Assembly (NCBI GenBank): GCA_030539285.1
Contig: JAUNSH010000017.1
Coordinates: 1-50,394, forward strand
DNA length: 50,394 bases
Source of the DNA: Eubacteriales bacterium
GTDB taxonomy: Bacteria > Bacillota > Clostridia > Oscillospirales > Oscillospiraceae
Direction of reading: 5' to 3'
The position numbers were made by a program, and so were the translations under genes. Position 1 is the stretch's first letter, and every line of letters begins with the position of its first letter. Positions 40,157 through 47,886 of the stretch are shown here, piece after piece. The notes below the pieces were generated by a model. It saw nothing but the letters and a program-made list of their open reading frames with translations, was not told where the DNA came from and did not search any database.

Positions 40157-43141
40157 ATGGAATCCCTGTTTTCGAACGTTCTCACCGCCAGCTTTCATGG
40201 CAGCGTTGTGATTCTGGTGGTGATGGCGCTGCGGGTGCTGTTAAAGAAAGCGCCCCGGAAGTTTATCTGTTTTCTGTGGCTGCTGGCGGGGGTGCGGCTG
40301 CTGATGCCCTTTGAAATTCAGAGCAGTCTCAGTTTGCAGCCCATGCCGGAGGTCAGTCAGGTGCGGCAGGTGTCCGCGCCTGCCCCAATAGAAGCCTTCC
40401 CGGAAGTCTCTGTGGAGCGGCAGGAGGTCCCAGCCGTCCAGCCCACAGTGGAAGCGGTGACACGGCGCGATTCGGCCCCTGCCTCCCCCGCCCCGGCGGC
40501 AAGATCCACCGGGAACTGGAAAAAAGCCGTGCCCTACGTCTGGCTGTCCATCGCCGCCTGCTTCGGTATCTACACCCTGTACGCCTATCTGAGTCTTAAG
40601 TATAAAGTGCGGGAAGCGGTGAAGATTCGGGGCGGTTATGAATGTGAGGGCATCGAGACGGCTTTCATTTTGGGCTTCATCCGCCCGAAAATCTACATCC
40701 CCATGGGCCTAAGCCCCACGGTGCGCAGGCACATCCTTGCCCACGAGCGCACCCATCTGGAAAAGGGCGACCACTGGTTCAAGATGATCGGCTTCATCGC
40801 GCTGGCCCTGCACTGGTTCAATCCCCTGGTGTGGGCGGCCTACATTCTGTTGTGCCGGGACATTGAGCTGGCCTGTGACGAGCGGGTGGTGCAGTTCATG
40901 GAGCTGGAGGAGCGGAAAAGCTACTCCGCCGCCCTGCTCAGCTGTTCCACCAGCCGCGCCCACTTCGCCGCCTGCCCCGTGGCCTTTGGGGAGGTCAGCG
41001 TGAAGGACAGAATTAAAACGGTTCTCAACTACCGCCGCCCCAGCTTCTGGGTGAGCCTGCTGGCGGTGATCGCAATCCTGTTCGTAGCGGTGTGCCTGCT
41101 GACGAATCCCGTGGACAAGGCCCCTGCCGAGGTGGAAACCGAGCCAACGGAAACCACCGCGCCTTTGACTGAGGAAGAAAAGCAGGAGAAAATCCTGTCT
41201 CAAGAGGAAGAAATGCAGCAGCGTATTCGGGATGGACTGAATTCCATGCTGAACGCGCAGGAAGGTGCCATTACTTTCATGGCAACCAATGAAAATGACC
41301 ACTCCGTGCCGTGGTCGTGCACCTATTATATGCGGGGCAGCGACCGGATGTGGTACATTTTGGATTCCCGGAACGGATTCTCGGAAGTGGAGCACATGAT
41401 TCTGGATGGTGTTCATTACGAATACACGAACGGCATTTGGGTCGCCTGTGACCCCGCGGATGACCCCACGGACGAATACCGGCAGTGGTTCCAGTGGGAC
41501 GATATGGAGGAAGTCGATGACTTTTCCGAAAGCACCACCACAACTACGGATGGATATTCCTACAGCCAGGTCAAGTTCTGCGGCGTCCGGGACAATAATA
41601 TCATTACCTTTACCTTCAGCTTTTCCGGTGACGGAACCTTTACCGGCGGCAGTGTGAAGGGCCTGAAAACCAAATACGGCGACACGGTGAGTATCGGCAG
41701 CTTTCCCGCTAATGAAAGCGAGGTTCAGCAGCAGTTTGAGAATGCCGCCGAATTGGCAATGACCCCGGAGGAATACGAAAACGATAAAATTCCCAGCAAT
41801 TATACCGAATATGACAAGGACTTCATGCTGGGTTCCGGGCAGGTGCGCTGGCACTACTTTAACGACAGCTGGCAGTTCGCTTTGGGCGCGGAGAATGCCA
41901 CCGCCACCGGGCTGACGCTGGTCTACTGTGAATCCGGCGACGGCCACAAGTCTCTGACCGCCGATGAGGGCTTCTGGATTGAAAAGCTGGTGGACGGCAA
42001 GTGGACGCTGGTCACGCCCAAGGCCGAGGTCACCAATGCCCCCGCAACGGAGATCCACGTTTCGTGGACGGCGAAAGACAGACTCACCGTGGACTGGACG
42101 GACAGCTACGGCGCGCTGGACTATGGCTTCTACCGTCTGGGCCGCTACCACACAGTGACCATGGCCTCCGGCGAAAGCGAGACACAGCACTGCTACGCCA
42201 AATTCCGGCTGTATGACCCCAATCAGGACGCACTGCTGAGCAAATGCACACAGGCGTTGGACACTCTGCTGAATCAGGACAGCTACCATCTCTACACCTT
42301 CGACTGGATGACGAGTTCACCGGACATGGATTACTACCTTCAGGAAGAGATCTGGAAAAATGGAAATGACTACATTTCCGTCTACAGCTATCCCCTGCGA
42401 AACAATCTGGCGGAAATGAAAAGTGTCAGCGGCAGCCTGTGGAGAAACGGGAAATACTATGGGCTGGAATGGAGCGGCGACCCCGCCGCCTCTCCTGTGA
42501 GCAGCTGGTGGCTCAGTGCTGACGGCTATATGGACGGCTCCAATCTGTCCCTGTGGACGATTGGCTTTACATGGTACGACGCAAATGTTGCGGAAGTTGT
42601 TCAGGACGGAAATACCATCTGCATTCTGGAAACCTACGATTTTGACACCCGGTATCAGTATTCCGAAATCAGTCTCACCTTTGACGACAGCGGGAATTTG
42701 AAGGGCATGGTACAATCCTACCTGCCCCAGCGGAACAGCACCCAGAGCGAGAAGGTCATCGGTGAGGAAATGGTGGTATTTGACACCTCCGCCGCGGAGA
42801 TCCGGGATGTCATTCAGCGGCAGGATGTTTCCTCCCCCATCCCCTTCTCCTACGCGGAGGACGTGGCAAACCATCCGGACGCTCAGACCAGCGGCTTCAA
42901 AAACACCTCCGCAAAAACCGTGTCCACTGTGAATGATGCCATCGCCTTTGCGGACAAGGAATGCACACTGTCTGACCCGGGCATCGGAATTGCCACACCT
43001 TATTGTCAAGTATCCGTCTACCGGGATGCCGACGCAGGGATCTGGAAGGTGGAGCTGTTCTGGTGGCAGGATGACGACTGTTATCAGGCGGTTTACATGA
43101 ACGATCAGGGTATCACGCAGATGATTGTGAGCGAGAAGTAA
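40157..43141 (+). CDS. BlaR1-like M56 metallopeptidase sensor with a large novel ectodomain
   Basis: 994 aa. N-terminal helices (~14-30, 35-50), a long Pro/Glu-rich loop (~60-118), a helix at ~127-147, then the M56 zinc site HILAHERTH (H196-E197..H200) with the downstream RDIELACDE ligand region, and a helix at ~296-317. Residues ~320-994 are outside the membrane. No penicillin-binding SxxK/SxN/KTG set is seen; instead there are Asp/Trp/Tyr-rich beta segments, an Ig-like stretch (~625-690, WTAKDRLTVDWTDSYGALDYGFYRLG) and lipoprotein-like beta repeats (YYLQEEIWKNGNDYISV, KYYGLEWSGDP). It likely senses an unknown envelope signal and inactivates BlaI. Confidence 0.88.
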   Translation: MESLFSNVLTASFHGSVVILVVMALRVLLKKAPRKFICFLWLLAGVRLLMPFEIQSSLSLQPMPEVSQVRQVSAPAPIEAFPEVSVERQEVPAVQPTVEAVTRRDSAPASPAPAARSTGNWKKAVPYVWLSIAACFGIYTLYAYLSLKYKVREAVKIRGGYECEGIETAFILGFIRPKIYIPMGLSPTVRRHILAHERTHLEKGDHWFKMIGFIALALHWFNPLVWAAYILLCRDIELACDERVVQFMELEERKSYSAALLSCSTSRAHFAACPVAFGEVSVKDRIKTVLNYRRPSFWVSLLAVIAILFVAVCLLTNPVDKAPAEVETEPTETTAPLTEEEKQEKILSQEEEMQQRIRDGLNSMLNAQEGAITFMATNENDHSVPWSCTYYMRGSDRMWYILDSRNGFSEVEHMILDGVHYEYTNGIWVACDPADDPTDEYRQWFQWDDMEEVDDFSESTTTTTDGYSYSQVKFCGVRDNNIITFTFSFSGDGTFTGGSVKGLKTKYGDTVSIGSFPANESEVQQQFENAAELAMTPEEYENDKIPSNYTEYDKDFMLGSGQVRWHYFNDSWQFALGAENATATGLTLVYCESGDGHKSLTADEGFWIEKLVDGKWTLVTPKAEVTNAPATEIHVSWTAKDRLTVDWTDSYGALDYGFYRLGRYHTVTMASGESETQHCYAKFRLYDPNQDALLSKCTQALDTLLNQDSYHLYTFDWMTSSPDMDYYLQEEIWKNGNDYISVYSYPLRNNLAEMKSVSGSLWRNGKYYGLEWSGDPAASPVSSWWLSADGYMDGSNLSLWTIGFTWYDANVAEVVQDGNTICILETYDFDTRYQYSEISLTFDDSGNLKGMVQSYLPQRNSTQSEKVIGEEMVVFDTSAAEIRDVIQRQDVSSPIPFSYAEDVANHPDAQTSGFKNTSAKTVSTVNDAIAFADKECTLSDPGIGIATPYCQVSVYRDADAGIWKVELFWWQDDDCYQAVYMNDQGITQMIVSEK

Positions 43142-43241
43142 TCACAACATCCCCATCAAATACGACCAGAGTCGAAAATAATCACGATATATGCGAATCG
43201 AGAATTGAAACATTCGGATAATGCGGAAAACGCACCCCGTA

Positions 43242-43361
43242 TGTCATTCCGACCGAGCAAAGCGAGTGGAGGAATCTTCCCCGTTACCGCTTGAAGGAAC
43301 GTCAAAGGAAGAACGAACGGAAAAGATTCCTCCATTCCGCTGCGCTTCAGTCGGAATGACA
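43242..43361. mobile_element. 120-bp MITE-like inverted-repeat element
   Basis: The left end TGTCATTCCGACCGAGC and the complement of the right end TGTCATTCCGACTGAAGC match over ~40 nt, including GGAGGAATCTT. It has no coding content. It resembles short non-autonomous elements common in gut Firmicutes. It fills part of the 486-nt gap between the M56 gene and the antiporter. Confidence 0.7.
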
Positions 43362-43410
43362 CACGTTTTTTCGATTTCTTACATTTTCAAGCCATGATTT
43401 GCATCATTTA

Positions 43411-43460
43411 GGAGGGGCAATGCCCCTCCCAAAGCCTTCCCCTTCGGGGAAGGCTTTTAT
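43411..43460 (+). terminator. Two hairpins ending the blaI-M56 unit
   Basis: GGAGGGGCA/TGCCCCTCC with one loop base (43411-43429), then AAGCCTTCCCC/GGGGAAGGCTT followed by TTATTTG (43432-43460). Confidence 0.75.
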
Positions 43461-43550
43461 TTGTGAAATCTGTTCAAAATTATCGATTGAAAACCGACGA
43501 AGTGCACAAAGAATCTGCCCCATTCCGGAAATCTTTGGCGGGAATGCGCC

Positions 43551-43579
43551 TTGCCAGCGGCGTGCGGCGGTGCTATGAT
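43551..43579 (+). promoter_or_regulatory. Antiporter promoter
   Basis: TTGCCA (43551-43556), 17-nt spacer, TATGAT (43574-43579) with extended TGC. A GTGCT/AGCAC inverted repeat (43570-43585) overlaps the -10. Confidence 0.65.
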
Positions 43580-43628
43580 AAGCACGCTTAAAAAGTAAGG
43601 ATATTTGGAAAGAATCGAGGTTTTGAAC

Positions 43629-44897
43629 GTGGAAGTTTCTCTGATTTCTCTTGCCGTCGCATTGGTCGGCGGCCTGATGCTTTCCCGTGTGACCAAGCTG
43701 GTCAAGCTCCCCGCCGTCACCGCCTATCTGGTGGCCGGACTGCTTCTCGGCCCCTTCTGCATCGGCGCGCTGAAAATTCCCGGGCTGGGCTTTAACACCG
43801 CCGAACAGGTGGACGGCCTGAAGATCATCACCCAGACCGCTCTGGGCTTCATCGCCTTCACCATCGGCAACGAGTTCCGGCTGAGCCAGCTGAAAGCCAC
43901 CGGCGCGAAAGCCATCACCATCGGCATTTTGCAGGCCGTCATTGCCACGGTCTTCGTGGACATCACCCTGATCGTGCTGCACCTGCTGTATCCCAGCCTG
44001 ATCTCCATTCCCTGCGCCATCACCCTGGGTGCCATCGCCTCCGCAACCGCTCCCGCCGCAACCCTGATGGTGGTTCGGCAGTACAAGGCTGACGGCCCTC
44101 TGACCCGGCTTCTCATGCTGGTGGTGGCCATTGATGATGCCGTGGGTTTGGTGCTGTTCAGCGTGTCCTTCGGCATCGCCACCGCCCTGTCCGCCGGACA
44201 CGTCAGCGTAGTCGCCGTGGTGGTTGAGCCGATCGTGGAAGTTGTCCTGTCTCTGGGACTGGGCGCGGCCATGGGTTGGCTCCTCAACTGGGTGGAGCAG
44301 TTCTTCCACTCCCGCTCCAAGCGTATGAGCATCTCCGTGGCCTTCGTCATGCTGACCGTGGGCCTGAGTATGCTGGAATTCGACGTGGGCGGCATCCACT
44401 GCGGGTTCTCCCTGCTTTTGGTGTGCATGATGACCGGTACCATTTTCTGCAACATCTGCTCCACCTCCGAAGAACTGATGGGCCGTATCGACGGCTGGAC
44501 CACCCCGCTGAACGTGCTGTTCTTCGTGATCTCCGGCGCGGAGCTGGATCTGAACGTGCTGGCCCAGCCCGTGACGCTGCTGGTGGGTGTACTGTATATC
44601 ATCGCCCGCAGCGCAGGTAAGTATTACGGCTCCGCTTTCAGCTGCCGTCTCACCGGGCAGCCCAAGCCCATCACCGACCATCTGGGCATCACGCTGCTGC
44701 CCCAGGCGGGCGTGGCTCTGGGCATGGCCATCACTGCTGCCACCCTGCCCGACGGTACGCTGGCCCGGAACGTGGTGCTGTTCAGCGTGCTGGTGTACGA
44801 ACTGGTTGGCCCCGCCCTGACCAAGCGCTCCCTGCTGGCCGTGGGTGAGATCAAGCCCGAAGGCCGCACCAGTGCCCGGCAGGAAAACAAAAAATAA
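43629..44897 (+). CDS. CPA2-type cation:proton antiporter
   Basis: 422 aa from GTG 43629, which has GAGG 8 nt upstream; TTG starts at 43605 and 43623 are alternatives. It has about 12 transmembrane helices. Kef/CPA2 features: LVKLPAVTAYLVAGLLLGPF, ALGFIAFTIGNEFRLSQLK, the helix VVAIDDAVGLVLFSVSFG with the ion-site Asp pair, and LLPQAGVALGMAI. There is no TrkA-N or TrkA-C regulatory domain after the membrane part, so it is the short form. It exchanges Na+ or K+ for H+. Confidence 0.88.
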   Translation: MEVSLISLAVALVGGLMLSRVTKLVKLPAVTAYLVAGLLLGPFCIGALKIPGLGFNTAEQVDGLKIITQTALGFIAFTIGNEFRLSQLKATGAKAITIGILQAVIATVFVDITLIVLHLLYPSLISIPCAITLGAIASATAPAATLMVVRQYKADGPLTRLLMLVVAIDDAVGLVLFSVSFGIATALSAGHVSVVAVVVEPIVEVVLSLGLGAAMGWLLNWVEQFFHSRSKRMSISVAFVMLTVGLSMLEFDVGGIHCGFSLLLVCMMTGTIFCNICSTSEELMGRIDGWTTPLNVLFFVISGAELDLNVLAQPVTLLVGVLYIIARSAGKYYGSAFSCRLTGQPKPITDHLGITLLPQAGVALGMAITAATLPDGTLARNVVLFSVLVYELVGPALTKRSLLAVGEIKPEGRTSARQENKK

Positions 44898-44899
44898 GC

Positions 44900-44938
44900 A
44901 AAAATACGCCTGTCCCAGCCGGGGCAGGCGTATTTTTT
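44900..44938. terminator. Bidirectional terminator
   Basis: AATACGCCTG(T)CCC pairs with GGG(G)CAGGCGTATT, with A- and T-runs on both sides. It serves the antiporter and the convergent gene. Confidence 0.85.
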
Positions 44939-44941
44939 GCC

Positions 44942-44965
44942 CGTAGGGGACGGCGTCACCTACGG
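44942..44965 (-). repeat. Short REP-like palindrome overlapping a stop codon
   Basis: CGTAGGGGACG / CGTCACCTACG arms (one mismatch) around GC. It begins CGTAGG like the main REPs. On the minus strand it supplies the TAG that ends the neighbouring gene. Confidence 0.55.
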
Positions 44966-45889
44966 ATTTCCATATTCCGGGTGGCACTGAGCCTGACGGC
45001 GCACCCAGTGGCTGTTCAGGTTATGGAAGGGCGCGGGGCCTTCCAGCTCGCAGTCATCAATGGTCATGTCCGCCCGGATGGCGCTGTCGTAGATGGAGTG
45101 GCCCAGAAAGGGAACGGGGATCCGGGCCGGGGCCGTGAGGAAGCAGGCATGATACTGCACCTCCGCCGCGAAGCTGGGAAAGGACACATCGGCGGTGTAT
45201 GTGGCAAGGATCGCCAGCGTTTCAAAGGCATTCGGATGCTCCCTGTCCCGGATGAAAATGAATTCGTGGTCGCAGACGGTGTATCCAGCGCGAGCGTTGT
45301 TCTCCTCGATAAATGCCGGGAGACGGCTGCCTTTTTTCGCCTTTTTGTATGAATCCGGTGTCGGAACCCTGCCATTTTCCGCCAAACTTGCGATTTTCCG
45401 CACATATTCCTCGGCGATAAGGTAGGCCCCCACGGACTCCGTCTTTTCAAAATACCATTTCAGCGCCGGGTGATGGTGCTGGCCCCGGAAGGACACCACC
45501 CGGTTGATCTCCCGGTTCAGGGCCTGCCGGTTTTCAAAGGCCGGCGACGCAAGGCATTGTGTCAAAATTTCCGGCTGAAAGGCAATAAAGCTCACCGTCA
45601 CGCCGGGGGTGTCCCCGTCGCCGACGCGGCCCTCCTCCCTGTCGTGCTCCTGCTCCCGCAGCTTCACGAGACTATAGACCCAGCCCTCGTCCTCAATGGC
45701 ATAGAGGTGCCAGTCGTCAAAAAACAGGCCGCACTCCCGCTCCTGTCCCCGATCGCTGGGGAAGGTTCGGATACTCTTTTCCAGAAGAATGTCCGCAATG
45801 GATTTCCGGGACATCCAGAAGCCGTCGCTGGTATGGACAGCGGGCAAGCCCAGTTCCCGGAATCTGGGCGGAATCTGTTCGTTCGTCAT
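44960..45889 (-). CDS. Unrecognised 309-aa cytoplasmic protein
   Basis: The ATG at 45889 has GGGAGAAC upstream; the longer frame runs through a MITE-like element and is rejected. It has no signal peptide or membrane helix. It is rich in aromatic, His and acidic residues, with stretches such as ECGLFFDDWHLYAIEDEGW, FRGQHHHPALKWYFEKTES, YTVCDHEFIFIRDREHPNAF and VQYHACFLTAPARIPVPFLG. I do not recognise a domain. The stop TAG comes from a REP-like palindrome, so the last residues may have changed when that repeat arrived. Confidence 0.72.
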   Translation of the reverse strand: MTNEQIPPRFRELGLPAVHTSDGFWMSRKSIADILLEKSIRTFPSDRGQERECGLFFDDWHLYAIEDEGWVYSLVKLREQEHDREEGRVGDGDTPGVTVSFIAFQPEILTQCLASPAFENRQALNREINRVVSFRGQHHHPALKWYFEKTESVGAYLIAEEYVRKIASLAENGRVPTPDSYKKAKKGSRLPAFIEENNARAGYTVCDHEFIFIRDREHPNAFETLAILATYTADVSFPSFAAEVQYHACFLTAPARIPVPFLGHSIYDSAIRADMTIDDCELEGPAPFHNLNSHWVRRQAQCHPEYGNP

Positions 45890-45937
45890 AGCAGTTCTCC
45901 CTGATATATGTCTGTCTGGCTGGGTATGACCCCCGCC

Positions 45938-46093
45938 AAAGGCTTCCCCTCTGGGGAAGCTGGCAAAAATCCTTGATTTTTGACTGAAGAGGGCGATGGT
46001 AACTGCCGTCATCGGCGACTTTCATTGAAATGGTACCGCAGCCTCTTCCGACCTTGCTGACGCTCGGCCACCTTCCCCAGAGGGGAAGGCTTT
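45938..46093. mobile_element. 156-bp MITE-like element with inverted ends
   Basis: Left AAAGGCTTCCCCTCTGGGGA then AGCTGGC; right GGCCACC then TTCCCCAGAGGGGAAGGCTT. Each end is itself a hairpin. The inner parts also face each other loosely (CTGAAGAGGG... and ...CCTCTTCCG). It accounts for most of the 290-nt gap and has no gene. Confidence 0.72.
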
Positions 46094-46134
46094 TGTTCTA
46101 CGATATCCCTTTTCCCTTTAAATGTCAACAGTGT

Positions 46135-46166
46135 AAAAAGCGCCCCCGCGATTTTCGCGGGGGCGC
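46135..46166 (-). terminator. Terminator of the hydCBA operon
   Basis: Minus strand: GCGCCCCCGCGA / TCGCGGGGGCGC hairpin followed by TTTTTAC. Confidence 0.88.
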
Positions 46167-46179
46167 AGCGGGTAAACGC

Positions 46180-47874
46180 TTATTCGTGATGGCTGGTGTG
46201 CAGCAGGTCGTGGGTCTTGTCCTTGAAGGGGCCGTTGTAGAATACGTCCATCAGGGGGTTCTCATGGGGCTTCTTGATGACCGTGTCGCTGTCCGCGTTG
46301 TACAGGCCCTGACGGCGGGTGGCGACACGGGTGGCCTTGGTGCCGTAGATGGGCTGACCGCCGCCCATGACGCAGCCGCCAGGGCAGGCCATGACCTCGA
46401 TGAAATGGTAGTTCTTCTCGCCGGATCGGACGGATTCCAGCACCTTCTTGGCATTTGCCAGACCGGAAGCCACGCAGATATTGACATCGATCCCCTTGTA
46501 GGGTACGGTGAACTCCCGGATGCCCTCCTTGCCCCGGACGCCGCAGTCAGCGATCGCATCCAGAGAGGGAGTGTCCTCGCCATCGGACAGGCGGCGCAGG
46601 ACCGCCTCGGTAACGCCGCCGGTGGTGCCGAAGATCACGCCGCCGCCGGAGCCCATGCCGAAGGGCATATCGCAGGCTTCGCTGGGGAGCGTCTCAAAGT
46701 TCACGCCGTGGGCGTCGATCATGCGGATCAGCTCGGTGGTGGTAAGCACAAGGTCGGTATCCTGCTGGCCGTAGGTGTGGTAGTCCGGGCGACGGGCTTC
46801 CAGCTTCTTGGCGGTGCAGGGCATGATGGAGACCACCACGGTCTTCTTGCCCTTGGCGTTCTTCTCGTCCCGGTAGTATTCCTTCAGCACGGCAGAGAAC
46901 ATCCCCTGAGGAGAACGGCAGGTGGAGATATTGGGCTTGAATTCGGGGAATTCATTCTCTACGAACTTGACCCAGGCGGGGCAGCAGGAGGTGAGCAATG
47001 GCAGGGTGCCGCCATTGGCCACCCGGTCCAGGAACTCGGCAGACTCCTCCATGATGGTTAGGTCCGCGGAGTAGACGGTGTCGTAGACCTCGTCAAAGCC
47101 CATGCGGTGCAGGGCCGCCACGATCTTGCCGATGGAGTTCTCGCCCTTCGGGAGGCCAAAGGCCTCGCTGACCGCCACACGGACGGCGGGAGCGATCTGG
47201 GCTACGACCCGGACGTTGGGATCGCCCAGAGCCTGCCACACATCGGTCATGTTGTGGTGGATGGTCAGCGCACCGGTGGGGCAGACCACCCGGCACTGGC
47301 CGCAGCCGACACAGTTGGTATCGCCCAAAAGGCGGTTGAAGGCGGGAGTGACGACGGCGTCGGTGCCGCGATGGGCAAAGCCCAGCACGCCGATGCCCTG
47401 CAGTTCCGAGCAGGCCCGGACGCAGTTACCGCACAGGACACACTTGTTGGGGTCCCGGACGATGGAGGGTGAGGAGAAGTCCACGGGCTGCTCTTCCCGG
47501 TGGTTTTCAAACCGAACCTGATTGACGCCCAGCTGGTAAGCAAGCTTCTGAAGCTTACACTTGCCGTGCTTATCGCAGGTGGTGCAGTCCCGGCAGTGGG
47601 CCGCCAGCAGCAGCTCAACAATCAGCTTGCGGTGCTTGCGCAGCCGCTCGGTGTGGGTATAGATCACCATGCCGTCCCGGGGTTCTTCCGAGCAGGATGC
47701 AAAGCAGCGGCCCCGGTCATCCTCCACCGTACACAGGCGGCAGGCGCCGAACACGGAAAGCTCCGGCTGGTAGCACAGGGTGGGGACCTCGATACCCGCG
47801 TTGCGGATGATGGTCAGGACGTTTTTTTCATTGGTAAATTCGTATTTTTTACCGTTAATCGTGATAGTTCCCAT
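46180..47874 (-). CDS. hydA: [FeFe] hydrogenase catalytic subunit HydA
   Basis: 564 aa. N-terminal [2Fe-2S] domain (SVFGACRLCTVEDDRGRC), His-Cys [4Fe-4S] region (AAHCRDCTTCDKHGKCKLQ), two [4Fe-4S] sites (CVLCGNCVRACSE, CVGCGQCRVVCPTGA), then the H-cluster domain with all three motifs: TSCCPAWVKF, MPCTAKKLEAR and EVMACPGGCVMGGGQP. It makes or uses H2. With HydB and HydC it forms the soluble complex that in acetogens couples H2 to both ferredoxin and NAD. It lies 12 nt after hydB. Confidence 0.96.
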   Translation of the reverse strand: MGTITINGKKYEFTNEKNVLTIIRNAGIEVPTLCYQPELSVFGACRLCTVEDDRGRCFASCSEEPRDGMVIYTHTERLRKHRKLIVELLLAAHCRDCTTCDKHGKCKLQKLAYQLGVNQVRFENHREEQPVDFSSPSIVRDPNKCVLCGNCVRACSELQGIGVLGFAHRGTDAVVTPAFNRLLGDTNCVGCGQCRVVCPTGALTIHHNMTDVWQALGDPNVRVVAQIAPAVRVAVSEAFGLPKGENSIGKIVAALHRMGFDEVYDTVYSADLTIMEESAEFLDRVANGGTLPLLTSCCPAWVKFVENEFPEFKPNISTCRSPQGMFSAVLKEYYRDEKNAKGKKTVVVSIMPCTAKKLEARRPDYHTYGQQDTDLVLTTTELIRMIDAHGVNFETLPSEACDMPFGMGSGGGVIFGTTGGVTEAVLRRLSDGEDTPSLDAIADCGVRGKEGIREFTVPYKGIDVNICVASGLANAKKVLESVRSGEKNYHFIEVMACPGGCVMGGGQPIYGTKATRVATRRQGLYNADSDTVIKKPHENPLMDVFYNGPFKDKTHDLLHTSHHE

Positions 47875-47886
47875 GGTTTCCCCTCC

